Shown piece after piece: positions 1-8,419 of a stretch of DNA of 64,000 nt; positions within the stretch are counted from its first letter, which is position 1, and each line of letters begins with the position of its first letter. The position numbers were made by a program, and so were the translations under genes. The DNA is taken from the NCBI GenBank assembly GCA_030373045.1, contig JAUCPW010000004.1, forward strand, positions 62,001 through 126,000, read 5' to 3'. Below the pieces are notes generated by a model. It searched no databases. It was not told the origin of the DNA and saw nothing but the letters and a program-made list of their open reading frames with translations. The DNA comes from Candidatus Fermentibacter sp. GTDB taxonomy: Bacteria; Fermentibacterota; Fermentibacteria; Fermentibacterales; Fermentibacteraceae.

Positions 1-1
1 G

Positions 2-262
2 TCGCCGGAGATCTCGTTCCGGCCGGTGCTGATCGAGCATGCCAGGCTCCTGGCCGCGGTTGCCGCCATGGTTCCGGCGGGGCTCCTGCTGAGCACGGCG
101 CTCCCGGTCGGCCTGGATGCCGATTTCGCTCACAGGGCTGCCAACCTGACCCTGGTCACCACCCTGTCGGCGGGTGTCTACTGTCTTGTCTGCCTCCTGC
201 TGGGGGCCGCCCCGGCGAGGCTCGCCGCAGGCCGCCTCAGGCGCGCCCGGTCATCGGGGTAG
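2..262 (+). CDS. C-terminal end of a MurJ/MATE-type lipid flippase (5' partial)
   Basis: The frame is open from the first bases of the window to a TAG, so this is the last ~86 residues of a gene that starts outside. Two hydrophobic helices are visible, separated by a short polar stretch with an Arg-Ala-Ala-Asn motif, followed by a basic Arg-rich tail. This spacing resembles the last two helices of MurJ/MviN, the lipid II flippase, where an R-x-x-x-L helix is followed by an A-G-x-Y helix. The next genes are glycosyltransferases, so a flippase for a lipid-linked glycan is equally possible. It converges on and overlaps the next gene by 12 bp. The family call is inferred from a short fragment. 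Confidence 0.5.
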   Translation, partial: SPEISFRPVLIEHARLLAAVAAMVPAGLLLSTALPVGLDADFAHRAANLTLVTTLSAGVYCLVCLLLGAAPARLAAGRLRRARSSG

Positions 263-1270
263 CGAGGCCAGGATCTCCTCGAACAGCCTCCTCGCGTCCC
301 TGACGTGATGGCGGGCGTATGCGTACTCGCGGTTCCGTCGCCTCACCTCGAGGGTCGAGGCCCAGTCCCCGGCCAGGTCGTCGAGCAGCATGGCCAGCTC
401 GGCGGGGGTGCGGAAGGTCCTCGTGAGCCCGGGGGCGGTCATGGCGAGCTCGGACCAGGGCTGGACCGCCGGGAAGAGGCCGGCGGCCTGGTACTCTGCA
501 ACCTTCATCTGGTAGGTGGTGTGCCAGCCCTCCTCGAGGCATGCGACTCCGATCTGGTGGCCGGACAGAAGGCCGGGGAGCTCCAGTCTGGGGACCGGGG
601 GGATCAGCCGCACCCTTCCGCCCGTCCTCCTGCACATCTCCGAGATCTCGTCGCGAAGAGGCCCGTCACCCGCCACGGTCCCCCTCAATCCCGACATCGA
701 GACGCCTTCCACGAAGATGTCGGGCCGCTCGGCCTCCACGAGGCTCGTCGTCAGGAGAGCGGCTTCGGCGTCCGGGGGCTCGGCATACGTGAACCTGTCG
801 AGATCGATGGAGTGTGGCAGGTGGATCGCTCCGGGGAATCCGGGCTGGGCTCCGGTCACGAACAGGGCCGAGGCTGCAAGACTGTCGCGGGTGCCCGAAG
901 GCAGCAGGCCGGGTCTGGAGTGATACCGGATGGCGTACGGGAGGCCTGCGTCGGAGGCTCCCAGCGCGGCCCTCTCGTCCGTGCACAGCACGATGTCGGC
1001 CCCCCAGGCGGCGAATGCACCCCTCGTCTCGCGGGCATGGGCCTTCCTCTGGAGGGATTCCTTGACCCTGTTGAGCGCCGGCCATCTGCGGATCATCCGT
1101 GCTCCGGCCGACAGGCCCTTGACCTGCACTCCCTCGCACGACCGCATCCCGGCGGGCACGGATGCCCCGATGAAGGCCATCCCGTGGGCCGGGAGCAGCA
1201 GGTCGGCGACTGTCGTCCATCCCCCCGAGACGCCCGGGCGGATGAACCAGGAGGACACGAGGAATCTCAT
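251..1270 (-). CDS. Glycosyltransferase, GT4-like
   Basis: A ~339-residue protein with the two-lobed look of a GT-B glycosyltransferase. The N-terminus (MRFLVSSWFIRPGVSGGW) fits a Rossmann strand and a glycine-rich acceptor loop. The C-terminal half has a short GDGPL segment and an E-x7-E-like region around YQMKVAEYQAAGLF that usually contacts the nucleotide sugar. The start is placed at the ATG whose first bases overlap the TGA of the upstream gene (ATGA). The open frame extends further, but only over that neighbour. Together the two genes look like a co-translated pair acting on a surface glycan. The sugar and acceptor cannot be told from sequence. Confidence 0.72.
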   Translation of the reverse strand: MRFLVSSWFIRPGVSGGWTTVADLLLPAHGMAFIGASVPAGMRSCEGVQVKGLSAGARMIRRWPALNRVKESLQRKAHARETRGAFAAWGADIVLCTDERAALGASDAGLPYAIRYHSRPGLLPSGTRDSLAASALFVTGAQPGFPGAIHLPHSIDLDRFTYAEPPDAEAALLTTSLVEAERPDIFVEGVSMSGLRGTVAGDGPLRDEISEMCRRTGGRVRLIPPVPRLELPGLLSGHQIGVACLEEGWHTTYQMKVAEYQAAGLFPAVQPWSELAMTAPGLTRTFRTPAELAMLLDDLAGDWASTLEVRRRNREYAYARHHVRDARRLFEEILASLPR

Positions 1271-2370
1271 GCCCCGGTGCCTCCGGTGATCTCGCGGAAA
1301 GCGCCTTCGGTGAGCCTGGCGCAGTTCTCCCAGGTCAGGACCTTCATGGCATGACACTCTCGATCGACCGGTGTGGAACCACGGCCCATGGCGAGAGCAA
1401 CTGCCGCGGCCTCGGCCGCCGATTCGGCGGAACCAGTCTCGAAACCGACGAACAGCCCGTCGAACAGCTCGACTATCGCGCTGTTCCTGGCAGCCGCGAC
1501 CGGCAGGCCCTGCCGGATGGCCTCGGCGACAGTGAGGCCGAAGCCCTCGTGGAGGGAGGAGTGGATGTATGCCGAGGCATGGGCGTACAGGGTGGAGAGG
1601 GCGTCTTCTCCGACATATCCCGTGAAGTGCACCATGCCGCCCATACCGAGTTCATGCACGAGTGCCCTGGTCTCCTGTGCGCGGTAACCGTCTCCCCCTG
1701 CGATCACCAGACCCGGGAACGAGGAGGCGCCGAACCTCTCCGACAGCAGCTTCGATGCCCGGATGGCCGTCGCATAATCCTTCCTGGGTTCCACGGTGCC
1801 CACGCTCAGCAGATAGCCGGGGATGACGCCAGGAGGCAGGTCGTCGGGCCCCCCGGGCGGGACGAGCTCGTGGTCGCATCCCAGAGGAGTCGGGTGGCAG
1901 CGGCTTCGCGCCTCGGGGAACACCTCGAGGAGATGGTCGAGCGTGGTCATCGAGTTGACGGTGATCGCGGCGCACTCCCTCACCACCCGGGCGGTCCTCC
2001 GGCGGTAGAAGTCGCTCATGCCGGGGTCGAGGATGCCATCGAAGAGGAAGGGCGCCATGTCGTGGATCATGGCCGTCCGGGGGGCGCGGCTGGGGAGCAG
2101 GTCGCCGTTCGGGAAATGATGCACGTCGATGCGGGCGGTCATGCTCGTGAGCCAGGGCATGACCGCCGGGCCGATCCCGTGGATGTGCGGGAATGTCCTG
2201 ACCACGGGGCCTGGCCCGAGCCGTTCGCGGAGGCTCGAGCGGAAGCGGTTCCACGTCCAGTACTCGACCTCGTGCCCGAGGCCTGAGAGAGCGCGCCCGA
2301 GCTCGAAAGCGTAGCGTGCAACCCCGGTGAGGGGATGTGCCATCACCGCCGCATTCACCGCCACCCTCAC
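1267..2370 (-). CDS. GT4-family glycosyltransferase
   Basis: A 367-residue GT-B fold glycosyltransferase. It starts MRVAVNAAV and has a TGVARYAFEL acceptor loop. The central EPRKDYATAIRA motif is typical of GT4 donor-site entry, and HEGFGLTVAEA is the conserved E-x7-E motif near residue 285. It probably adds a hexose to a lipid-linked surface glycan in the cytoplasm. The GTG start lies exactly at the outer edge of the mobile-element repeat, so its Shine-Dalgarno-like AGGG sits inside the repeat. This suggests the element landed directly upstream of the coding sequence. It overlaps the following glycosyltransferase by ATGA. Confidence 0.87.
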   Translation of the reverse strand: MRVAVNAAVMAHPLTGVARYAFELGRALSGLGHEVEYWTWNRFRSSLRERLGPGPVVRTFPHIHGIGPAVMPWLTSMTARIDVHHFPNGDLLPSRAPRTAMIHDMAPFLFDGILDPGMSDFYRRRTARVVRECAAITVNSMTTLDHLLEVFPEARSRCHPTPLGCDHELVPPGGPDDLPPGVIPGYLLSVGTVEPRKDYATAIRASKLLSERFGASSFPGLVIAGGDGYRAQETRALVHELGMGGMVHFTGYVGEDALSTLYAHASAYIHSSLHEGFGLTVAEAIRQGLPVAAARNSAIVELFDGLFVGFETGSAESAAEAAAVALAMGRGSTPVDRECHAMKVLTWENCARLTEGAFREITGGTGA

Positions 2371-2403
2371 GGTCGATCCCTGGTTTCAGATGCTTCAGAT
2401 GCA
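2370..2403 (+). repeat. Left 34-bp terminal repeat of the RAYT unit
   Basis: It begins CGGTCGATCCCTGG and ends TTCAGATGCA, containing two direct CAGATG hexamers. It is the exact reverse complement of the right end and overlaps the first base of the GT4 start codon. Confidence 0.9.
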
Positions 2404-2503
2404 TTCATTTCTTGTTGCCCTGCTTGCAGATGACAGTCAAGCGCGATATCATGATAGCACATTTATAGGATTGTCAGGCACTACTAGAGACGTTATCCTG
2501 CAA

Positions 2504-3469
2504 TCATTGATCCACACCGAGGAGTCTGGTGATCGATGATGGCGCAAGATTCAATTTCCGCGAGATGTCTGCCTTGGATATACCTGCTTCGAACAGAAGC
2601 CGGGCAGCAGTTATCCTGGCTGTACTTACGGATCCCCCCTTGGACCGTCCTTTCAACCGATTGCAGTCGATACCGTACAGCTCGCAGACTCGTTCGATGA
2701 TGGCCTCTACTTCCTCGTGCTCATGGCCTCTGCTCCTGGTCTGCCTTCTTCGATCATCGAGAATGAGTGCTGATTCGACAGCGAATTCCCTGCTTCCCAG
2801 AACCGTCCCGACGTAATCATAACGGCGCTGATCCGAACGAGAACCCTTCTCGACAACCACTCCGCTCCTGCCGATTCTGAGGTTGCCCGATTCCAGCAGA
2901 TCCGATTCTCCGTCCGCGATTCCTGATGACAGATAAGAGAGGTATGCACCCCTGGATATGTCATCATCCATCCCGAAGGCTCCCAGGACGGCATTCACGT
3001 CATGCCAGAGATGCTCGGCACCATGGATCATCGCCCTGTGGCTGGTCCAGGGGTAGTCGGCAAGATTCGAGATGCTATCCACCAATCCGGCCCTCAAAGG
3101 GTTCAGGTTGATGTATCTGATGAGTTCATAAAGGTATTCGTCTCTACACACAAGGATCGACTTGAAGCGTGACATGAAGACATGCCCCCTGTGACCATGC
3201 CGCCGGTTGTAGGATTTACTGAACCCACCGAGAAGACGGTGCATGATCTCATGAAGCTTGTGTGACCCGACCTCGATGAGGAGATGGTAATGATTGGGCA
3301 TCAGGGCCCATGCGTAGACCCTGAAATCCATCGATGGACCGAGGAAATCCATACGAGCAAGGAAGCTTCCCTTGTCCGCATCGGTTCCAAGCACATACTC
3401 GTCCCCCGCACCATGCCCCATCACATGGTGCAACGAACCAGGATGATCCAGCCGCGATCCGACTCTCAT
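2504..3469 (-). CDS. REP-associated tyrosine transposase (RAYT) with DnaA-like C-terminal domain
   Basis: A Y1 HUH-type transposase of the IS200/RAYT class, ~321 residues. The His-hydrophobe-His metal motif is NHYHLLIE (His60, His62), and the candidate catalytic tyrosine is Tyr87 in SKSYNRRHG. The family landmark YINLNPLRAGLV follows. The C-terminal ~70 residues, with an IIERVCELYGID start and SKADISRKLNLAPSSITR, look like the helix-turn-helix DNA-binding domain of DnaA, a known accessory domain in this family. The ATG at 3469 gives the usual family N-terminus (MRVGSRLDHPGSLHHV). A TTG 36 bases upstream is also in frame. It is intact and flanked by inverted repeats, so it may be active. Confidence 0.9.
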   Translation of the reverse strand: MRVGSRLDHPGSLHHVMGHGAGDEYVLGTDADKGSFLARMDFLGPSMDFRVYAWALMPNHYHLLIEVGSHKLHEIMHRLLGGFSKSYNRRHGHRGHVFMSRFKSILVCRDEYLYELIRYINLNPLRAGLVDSISNLADYPWTSHRAMIHGAEHLWHDVNAVLGAFGMDDDISRGAYLSYLSSGIADGESDLLESGNLRIGRSGVVVEKGSRSDQRRYDYVGTVLGSREFAVESALILDDRRRQTRSRGHEHEEVEAIIERVCELYGIDCNRLKGRSKGGSVSTARITAARLLFEAGISKADISRKLNLAPSSITRLLGVDQ

Positions 3470-3556
3470 ACACAGGAGTTTTATCCATTGCGGGATATAA
3501 TGCAAGAGCAGATACCGGAATTGACGCTATCAACATGCAACAGTTGAAGTTATGGC

Positions 3557-3590
3557 TGCATCTGAAGCATCTGAAACCAGGGATCGACCG
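3557..3590 (-). repeat. Right 34-bp terminal repeat of the RAYT unit
   Basis: Exact reverse complement of 2370-2403. Read on the minus strand it begins two bases after the TAG of the antiporter gene, in the context TAGCC then CGGTCGAT. Confidence 0.9.
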
Positions 3591-3592
3591 GG

Positions 3593-4894
3593 CTAGAGGA
3601 AGTAGCGGAGCCAGATGTAGAGGGTTGCGACAACGACGGTCAGGAGCATGTACGGGAACCCCGTCTTCGTGAAGCGCATGAACGAAATCGGAGTGTCGTT
3701 ACCCTCGCCGATCCTCGCGGTCACCACATTCGCCGAAGCTCCGATCAGCGTCCCGTTGCCGCCCAGACAGGCCCCCAGCGCAAGCGACCACCAGAGCGGC
3801 ATCGCAACTGTATTCCGTATCGCGGCTGCATCCGCGAGACCCATCGCTGTTCCATAGTGCGAGATCATTACCTCGACCATCGGTATCAGCGCCATGACGA
3901 TCGGGATGTTGTCCAGTATCGACGAAGCCAGCGCGCTGCCCCAGAGCAGGAGCATGCAGGCATAGAAGAGGTTGTCGCCGGACAGGCTGATGAGCTGCTG
4001 AGCGAGGAACTCGATAACTCCGGTGTGTTCCAGCGCACCCACCAGGATGAAGAGCCCTATGAAGAAGAACAGCACACCCCATTCGACTTCCTTGAAGAAT
4101 CCCTCGACATCCACCCTGTTCACGAGCAGGACTATCATGGCTCCGACCAAGGCGATGACCCCCGCCTCTATGCCGAGGACTCCGTGCAGCAGGAAGCCTA
4201 TCATGGTGAGGCAGACAACGGAGAGAGTCCTGACCATCATACGGCTGTCCACTATCGCCAGGTGTGGTATGGCCTCGCGTATCCTCAGCCTGATGTGCTC
4301 CTCGACTGAGAATCTGCTCCGGTTCCTGAAGTAGAGCACCGTGAGGAACACCACCATTATCAGGGTAGTGGCGGGAGTGAGGTGGATCAGGAAATCCAGG
4401 AATGTGAGCCCTGCCGCCGATCCGATGATCACGTTCGGAGGGTCGCCGATGAGGGTCGCTGTTCCGCCGATGTTCGACGCGATAGCCTCGAGGATAAGGA
4501 ACGGTACCGCATCGACTTCGAGGATCTTCGTCACGAGGATCGTCACCGGGATGACGAGGATCACGGTCGTCACGTTGTCGAGGAAGGCGGACAGAAGAGC
4601 CGTCGTGCCGACCAGGATGATGAGTATCCTGATCGGCCGCCCGTCGGCGCGCCTCGCAATCGAGATGGCAACCCATTCGAAGAAACCCGTCTGAGCTAGG
4701 ACGTTCACCTCGATCATCATTCCTACGAGCAGGAAGATCACGTTCAGGTCGACGCAGGCCACGGCTTCGTGGTAGGGCATTATGTGGAAGAGGAGGATCA
4801 GTCCTGCGCCGACGAGCGCGGCGATCGTCTTGTGGATCTTCTCCGACGCTATGAAGAGGTAGACGATCGCGAAGATCAGTATCGCAGGAAGCAT
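3593..4894 (-). CDS. ArsB/NhaD-type ion antiporter or permease
   Basis: A 433-residue polytopic membrane protein with about 11-12 predicted helices, of the ion transporter superfamily (NhaD, ArsB, CitM). The two inverted halves each carry the hallmark re-entrant motif: ATLIGDPPNVIIGSAAG around residue 150 and GTLIGASANVVTA around residue 385. The first helix pair (VYLFIASEKIHKT) is also typical. The likely role is Na+/H+ exchange or export of an oxyanion or organic anion at the inner membrane. The substrate cannot be assigned. It is co-transcribed with the EIIA-CBS protein 10 bp upstream, which probably regulates it. The stop codon abuts the RAYT unit. Confidence 0.85.
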   Translation of the reverse strand: MLPAILIFAIVYLFIASEKIHKTIAALVGAGLILLFHIMPYHEAVACVDLNVIFLLVGMMIEVNVLAQTGFFEWVAISIARRADGRPIRILIILVGTTALLSAFLDNVTTVILVIPVTILVTKILEVDAVPFLILEAIASNIGGTATLIGDPPNVIIGSAAGLTFLDFLIHLTPATTLIMVVFLTVLYFRNRSRFSVEEHIRLRIREAIPHLAIVDSRMMVRTLSVVCLTMIGFLLHGVLGIEAGVIALVGAMIVLLVNRVDVEGFFKEVEWGVLFFFIGLFILVGALEHTGVIEFLAQQLISLSGDNLFYACMLLLWGSALASSILDNIPIVMALIPMVEVMISHYGTAMGLADAAAIRNTVAMPLWWSLALGACLGGNGTLIGASANVVTARIGEGNDTPISFMRFTKTGFPYMLLTVVVATLYIWLRYFL

Positions 4895-4904
4895 CAGGCC
4901 CCTC

Positions 4905-5816
4905 CTAGAGCGTCAGGACTCGGTCGATGAGCCTGAAGTTGTCGATGACACCCAGCAGTTTCGAGCCATCCAGGACATAGATCTCGGAGTAGCCCTTCAC
5001 CGCCATCTGGAAGACCACCTCGATCAGCGTGGAGTCCCTGTCTATGGACCCGCCTGATTCCTGGATGTCGCTGACCTTTATGGTGTGCCTGGATGCGAAG
5101 TATTTCTCGAAGGGATCGAGGTTGCGGACGAAGGATACCGTCTTGAGGTTCTGGAAGAACTGAGGCACGCCTACTCGGAACAGGTGTACCGAGGATATGA
5201 AGCCCTTGTAATCGCCATTCCCATCGATCACAGGCAGGTTCGAGAGGTCGTTGGAATGCATCAGGTGGGCGGCTTCGCCTATAGACATCCCGGGCGAGGC
5301 GGTCACCTTGACCCTGCGCATCAGGTCGTGAGCGAATACCTGGTCTGAGATCTCCAGGCCCGACCGGTCGATGGCCTCCCAGATTTCCTGCGGAGAGGCA
5401 TTCCTCATGAAATCGATGTTGTCGTCCTTCTCCAGGAACTGGATGAGCACCCGCATGGCCCGGAGCTGTACGTAAGGCTTGGACAGGGAGGAGATCAGGA
5501 GGATCACTATGTGAACGAGATCGCCGTCGTGGCTCTCGAACGGGATGCCGTCACGGGAGATACCGATGGCGACCGTGAATCCTTCGAAACCCGCTATCCT
5601 TGTGTGGGGACAGGCGACTCCCTTGCCGAGGGCCGTCGTATGCTGCCTTTCCCTGTCCAGAAGAGAGTCCAGGATCGTTTTACACGGGATCCCGGCCTTC
5701 GAACCCGCTCCGTTCGGGAACAGCCTGGTCACCATGGACCTTATGGCCTCTTCGCTCGAGGAGGCCTCCAGTCCCGTCAGGATGTGGTCTGATGCGAGAC
5801 AATCGCTGAGTTTCAT
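4905..5816 (-). CDS. EIIA(Ntr/Fru)-CBS fusion regulator
   Basis: A 303-residue fusion. Residues ~1-155 are a PTS EIIA domain of the PtsN/fructose type, with the phosphorylatable histidine kept (His71 in GVACPHTR). Residues ~165-300 hold a pair of CBS motifs (SIGEAAHLMHSNDLSNLPV and GYSEIYVLDGSKLLGVID), which usually bind adenine nucleotides. No PTS sugar permease is nearby. It is the first gene of an operon with the ion antiporter, so it probably senses phosphorylation state or adenylate charge and tunes the transporter. The ATG start gives the standard EIIA N-terminus. Confidence 0.85.
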   Translation of the reverse strand: MKLSDCLASDHILTGLEASSSEEAIRSMVTRLFPNGAGSKAGIPCKTILDSLLDRERQHTTALGKGVACPHTRIAGFEGFTVAIGISRDGIPFESHDGDLVHIVILLISSLSKPYVQLRAMRVLIQFLEKDDNIDFMRNASPQEIWEAIDRSGLEISDQVFAHDLMRRVKVTASPGMSIGEAAHLMHSNDLSNLPVIDGNGDYKGFISSVHLFRVGVPQFFQNLKTVSFVRNLDPFEKYFASRHTIKVSDIQESGGSIDRDSTLIEVVFQMAVKGYSEIYVLDGSKLLGVIDNFRLIDRVLTL

Positions 5817-5880
5817 CAGCTTTTCCGTACCGCCATGTTGGATTGGATTCGGTGAATGCCTGCCTGAAAAGGGAAGATCG

Positions 5881-5911
5881 ATTATAACATTCTGCGGGCG
5901 ATGCGAGGCAA
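5881..5911 (-). promoter_or_regulatory. Possible sigma-70 promoter for the EIIA-CBS/antiporter operon
   Basis: A perfect TATAAT (5881-5886, minus strand) with a weak TTGCCT 19 bases upstream (5906-5911), about 65 bases before the start codon. The spacing is longer than ideal. Confidence 0.35.
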
Positions 5912-6051
5912 GCCCTGTTTCATCGTGTTGTTCTGCTGTTCTATGCCAGCATGCCGCTGCCCGGGGCGGGCCTTCGTCCGGGGAGCTCGACAGGGCCCGG
6001 CAGTCCTGGCATCATCACACGCAAGGGGGTTCTTCGGACAAGGAGTGAGAC

Positions 6052-6564
6052 ATGTCCGGTTCGGCTTCTCTCGAATCGCTCTCGATATTCATCCCGGTGC
6101 TGCTCCTGATCCTCATCGGCGGGGTGCCGATGGCGGTCAGGCTCCTGAAGAGCATGAGAAGGGCCGAGGGGACCATAGTATCGAGCGAGGCCAGGCAGGC
6201 AGAAGCCGACACCGGCGGTTCGACGTTCATCCCCGTGATCGAGTACACCTACAGGTTCAACGGGATCGACTACACAGGCTCCACGCTGAACGGCCCGTAC
6301 AGGGACCAGTACGCCCGGGGCCTGGATCCGTGGAAGACCCCGATGTCATACGAAAGGGCCCTGGCTGTCGTGGCGCAGTTCCCGCCGGGCGGCAGATGCA
6401 CGGTCTACCCTGACCTCGAGGATCACTCGAGGTCGATTCTGCCCATGCGGTCGGCATCGTCAAGGAAGCTCGCCCTCATCTTGTCGGCCGCCATAGGATT
6501 CGCGGCCCTGCTCATCGCCCTTCTGTTCATCCTGGAATCGTCGAAGGGCATGAAGGGCAAGTGA
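6052..6564 (+). CDS. DUF3592-like membrane protein
   Basis: A 170-residue protein with an N-terminal helix (LSIFIPVLLLILIGGVPMAV), a central soluble domain and a C-terminal helix (LALILSAAIGFAALLIALLF). The soluble part has IPVIEYTYRFNGIDYTGS and later VVAQFPPGGRCTVYPDLED, the pattern of DUF3592, a membrane domain of unknown function. An AGGAG lies seven bases before the ATG. It stands alone between oppositely oriented genes. Its role is unknown. Confidence 0.8.
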   Translation: MSGSASLESLSIFIPVLLLILIGGVPMAVRLLKSMRRAEGTIVSSEARQAEADTGGSTFIPVIEYTYRFNGIDYTGSTLNGPYRDQYARGLDPWKTPMSYERALAVVAQFPPGGRCTVYPDLEDHSRSILPMRSASSRKLALILSAAIGFAALLIALLFILESSKGMKGK

Positions 6565-6606
6565 CCCTCATCAAGGGAGGATGACTCTCGTCTGACGAGC
6601 CCCGGG

Positions 6607-7497
6607 TCAGCGAAGCAGGACCAGGCTCCCGGTTTCGAGATTCCCCTCCGATGTGATGCAGATCACCCGGTACATCCCCGCGGGAGCAGGCCTGCCGCCG
6701 GACGAACATCCGTCCCAGAGCGCCGAGATGCTCTCATCCGTCGAACAGACAGCAGGAACCTCGGCGACGATCCTGCCCGACAGGTCCTCTATCAGGAAGG
6801 CTCCCTGAATCCCGGCGCAGCCGTCGAGGCTTATCAGGAACGGCCCATCGTCGGGGTTCGGCGAGATCGACAACCCGACAGCGTCTACCGGGCCAGTCCC
6901 GGGCTCGGATACTCCTCCCGGGGTCTGTGCGCTGAACCAGTTCCATGATGCGAGCAGTTCGTCTCCCGTGGCTAGCCCGCACATGCCGCTGACCGGGGAT
7001 GGATCGACCGCCTCGAGCTGCCAGTACTGCATCGTCGACGGAACGATGATCTCGAGGTAGAGCTGGCTCCCCGTGCATGTCAGGTTGAGCTCGTAGTCGA
7101 CATAGCCGGGAAAATCGGCCGACAGCGAGTTCAGGATCGTGGACGTGGAGCCGGCGCTCACAAGCCTGATGCGGGCCACGTCGTAGTCCGGGGATACGTA
7201 TGCATAGATTCCGGTGTCGGGATCGCTCATCCTGGCCACCAGGCCGAATACGTGGGTGGCTGTGCCCGATGTCGACACGAGCACATCCATCGACTCGGGC
7301 GTCCACGGGCTGAGCAGCGCACTGCAGGAGTAGCCGGTCGACGCTCTGGCCTGCCCGCCGACGGCATACCATGCGGTCGGCCCGCATGACGGGATCCAGT
7401 CGCTTATGTCGTTGTCCTCGAAGTCGTCCATGAAGTAGGAGGCGTGGACCCGGGCACAGAGACCGCACGCGGCGAGAATGCACAACAACCTGCACAT
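6607..7497 (-). CDS. Secreted protein with T9SS-type C-terminal sorting domain
   Basis: A ~296-residue exported protein. The ATG at 7497 is chosen because a strong GGAGGTGAG precedes it and it begins a signal peptide (MCRLLCILAACGLCARVHA). The middle region (FMDDFEDNDISDWIPSCG then a beta-rich stretch) looks like a concanavalin/LamG-type jelly roll. The last ~85 residues form a FlgD-like sorting domain: LSISPNPDDGPF, DLSGRIV, ALWDGCSSGGRPAPAGMYR and a terminal LVLLR. It is expected to cross the outer membrane through the T9SS. No catalytic motif was recognised. Confidence 0.8.
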   Translation of the reverse strand: MCRLLCILAACGLCARVHASYFMDDFEDNDISDWIPSCGPTAWYAVGGQARASTGYSCSALLSPWTPESMDVLVSTSGTATHVFGLVARMSDPDTGIYAYVSPDYDVARIRLVSAGSTSTILNSLSADFPGYVDYELNLTCTGSQLYLEIIVPSTMQYWQLEAVDPSPVSGMCGLATGDELLASWNWFSAQTPGGVSEPGTGPVDAVGLSISPNPDDGPFLISLDGCAGIQGAFLIEDLSGRIVAEVPAVCSTDESISALWDGCSSGGRPAPAGMYRVICITSEGNLETGSLVLLR

Positions 7498-7583
7498 GCG
7501 CCTCACCTCCGATCCAGTATGTTCTGCCATACTTCGTCCGGCGCGTCAATCGAACCGATTCCACCCGATCCGGGAGCGGCGTA

Positions 7584-8306
7584 ATGTCGGAGAGCAGGAG
7601 ATCAGGAGAGAAGGGCCGCGGCATGATGCAGGAGGTCTTCGGCGACATGCCCCTGCCCCGCGCGGGCAAGGCCTTCGATACGGGATACGAGGACTACTGG
7701 AAGGAGAGGATCGAGACGGGCGTCCTCACCCTGCCGGCCGTCAGGAGGGCCGCCGGGGTGCTGCCGTTCATCTCCGACGGCGACACGGTTCTGGATGTGG
7801 GCTGCGGCACCGGAGACACGCTCTCGTTCCTTGCGCAGAGCAGGAACATCAGGGGCACGGGGCTCGACATATCGGAGACGGCTCTCGATGAGGTCAGATC
7901 GAAGGGCTTCAGCGCCGTTCACGCCGATCTGACGAGGGATGGAGCCTCGCTGGACGGGCAGTACGACCACATCATCCTCTTCGAGGTCATCGAGCACGTG
8001 ATCGATGCGGAGACTCTGGCCGGCGCCCTGTCCGGACACTTCCGCAAGGGGCTCTACATCACCACGCCGAACCTCGGCTACATCGCACACCGCCTCAGGC
8101 TGCTCGCCGGACGGTTCCCAGTCACGTACATCTCCGACCCGCGCGAGCACCTCAGATACTGGTCGACTCGCGACTTCCGCGTCTGGTGCGAATGGACGGG
8201 TCTCGGACGCCCTCAGGTGATCGGGTTGAAGGGTAAGGCGGGATTCCTTGCCAGGATGCATCCGTCGCTGTTCGCGAGCGAGGTCCTCTACAGGATTCTA
8301 CCCTGA
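7584..8306 (+). CDS. Class I SAM-dependent methyltransferase (MetW-like)
   Basis: A 240-residue Rossmann methyltransferase. Motif I is TVLDVGCGTGDTLSFLA, motif II GTGLDISETALDE, and the post-II segment IILFEVIEHVIDAE is typical of the MetW/UbiE group. The late region (YITTPNLGYIAHRLRLL) resembles methyltransferases that act in surface-polysaccharide pathways. The start at 7584 is supported by a GGGAG. A double ATG at 7623 is an alternative. It sits alone between minus-strand genes, so its substrate is unknown. Confidence 0.85.
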   Translation: MSESRRSGEKGRGMMQEVFGDMPLPRAGKAFDTGYEDYWKERIETGVLTLPAVRRAAGVLPFISDGDTVLDVGCGTGDTLSFLAQSRNIRGTGLDISETALDEVRSKGFSAVHADLTRDGASLDGQYDHIILFEVIEHVIDAETLAGALSGHFRKGLYITTPNLGYIAHRLRLLAGRFPVTYISDPREHLRYWSTRDFRVWCEWTGLGRPQVIGLKGKAGFLARMHPSLFASEVLYRILP

Positions 8307-8419
8307 TCATCCGCAAGGTTGATGCAGAGGGAGTCTGCACGGTTACGGCTTCCTTCAGACTGCTGAGATGTTGTGGTCCGTCAGGCCGATCGCTTTCTCG
8401 TCCTCCCAAGTGGGATCCC

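Larger units (their letters stand above)
2370..3590 (-). mobile_element. RAYT transposase unit bounded by 34-bp inverted repeats
   Basis: A 1.22-kb unit whose ends are perfect 34-bp inverted repeats (2370-2403 and 3557-3590), with a single REP-associated tyrosine transposase gene between. Flanking DNA shows no obvious target duplication, which fits single-strand Y1 transposition chemistry. The unit separates the antiporter gene, whose stop codon ends two bases outside the right repeat, from the GT4 gene, whose start codon begins at the left repeat. All these genes read leftwards, so transcription may pass through. The interior is more AT-rich than the neighbouring genes, consistent with acquired DNA. 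Confidence 0.8.

Noticed and set aside
237-635. Long open frames opposite the glycosyltransferase and pilus genes
   Set aside because: High GC makes long shadow frames on the other strand. They have Arg/Pro-rich content, no motifs and no ribosome sites.
8310-8380. AGTCTG/CAGACT inverted repeat between two convergent genes
   Set aside because: Only six base pairs with a long loop and no T-run, so a terminator is not supported.
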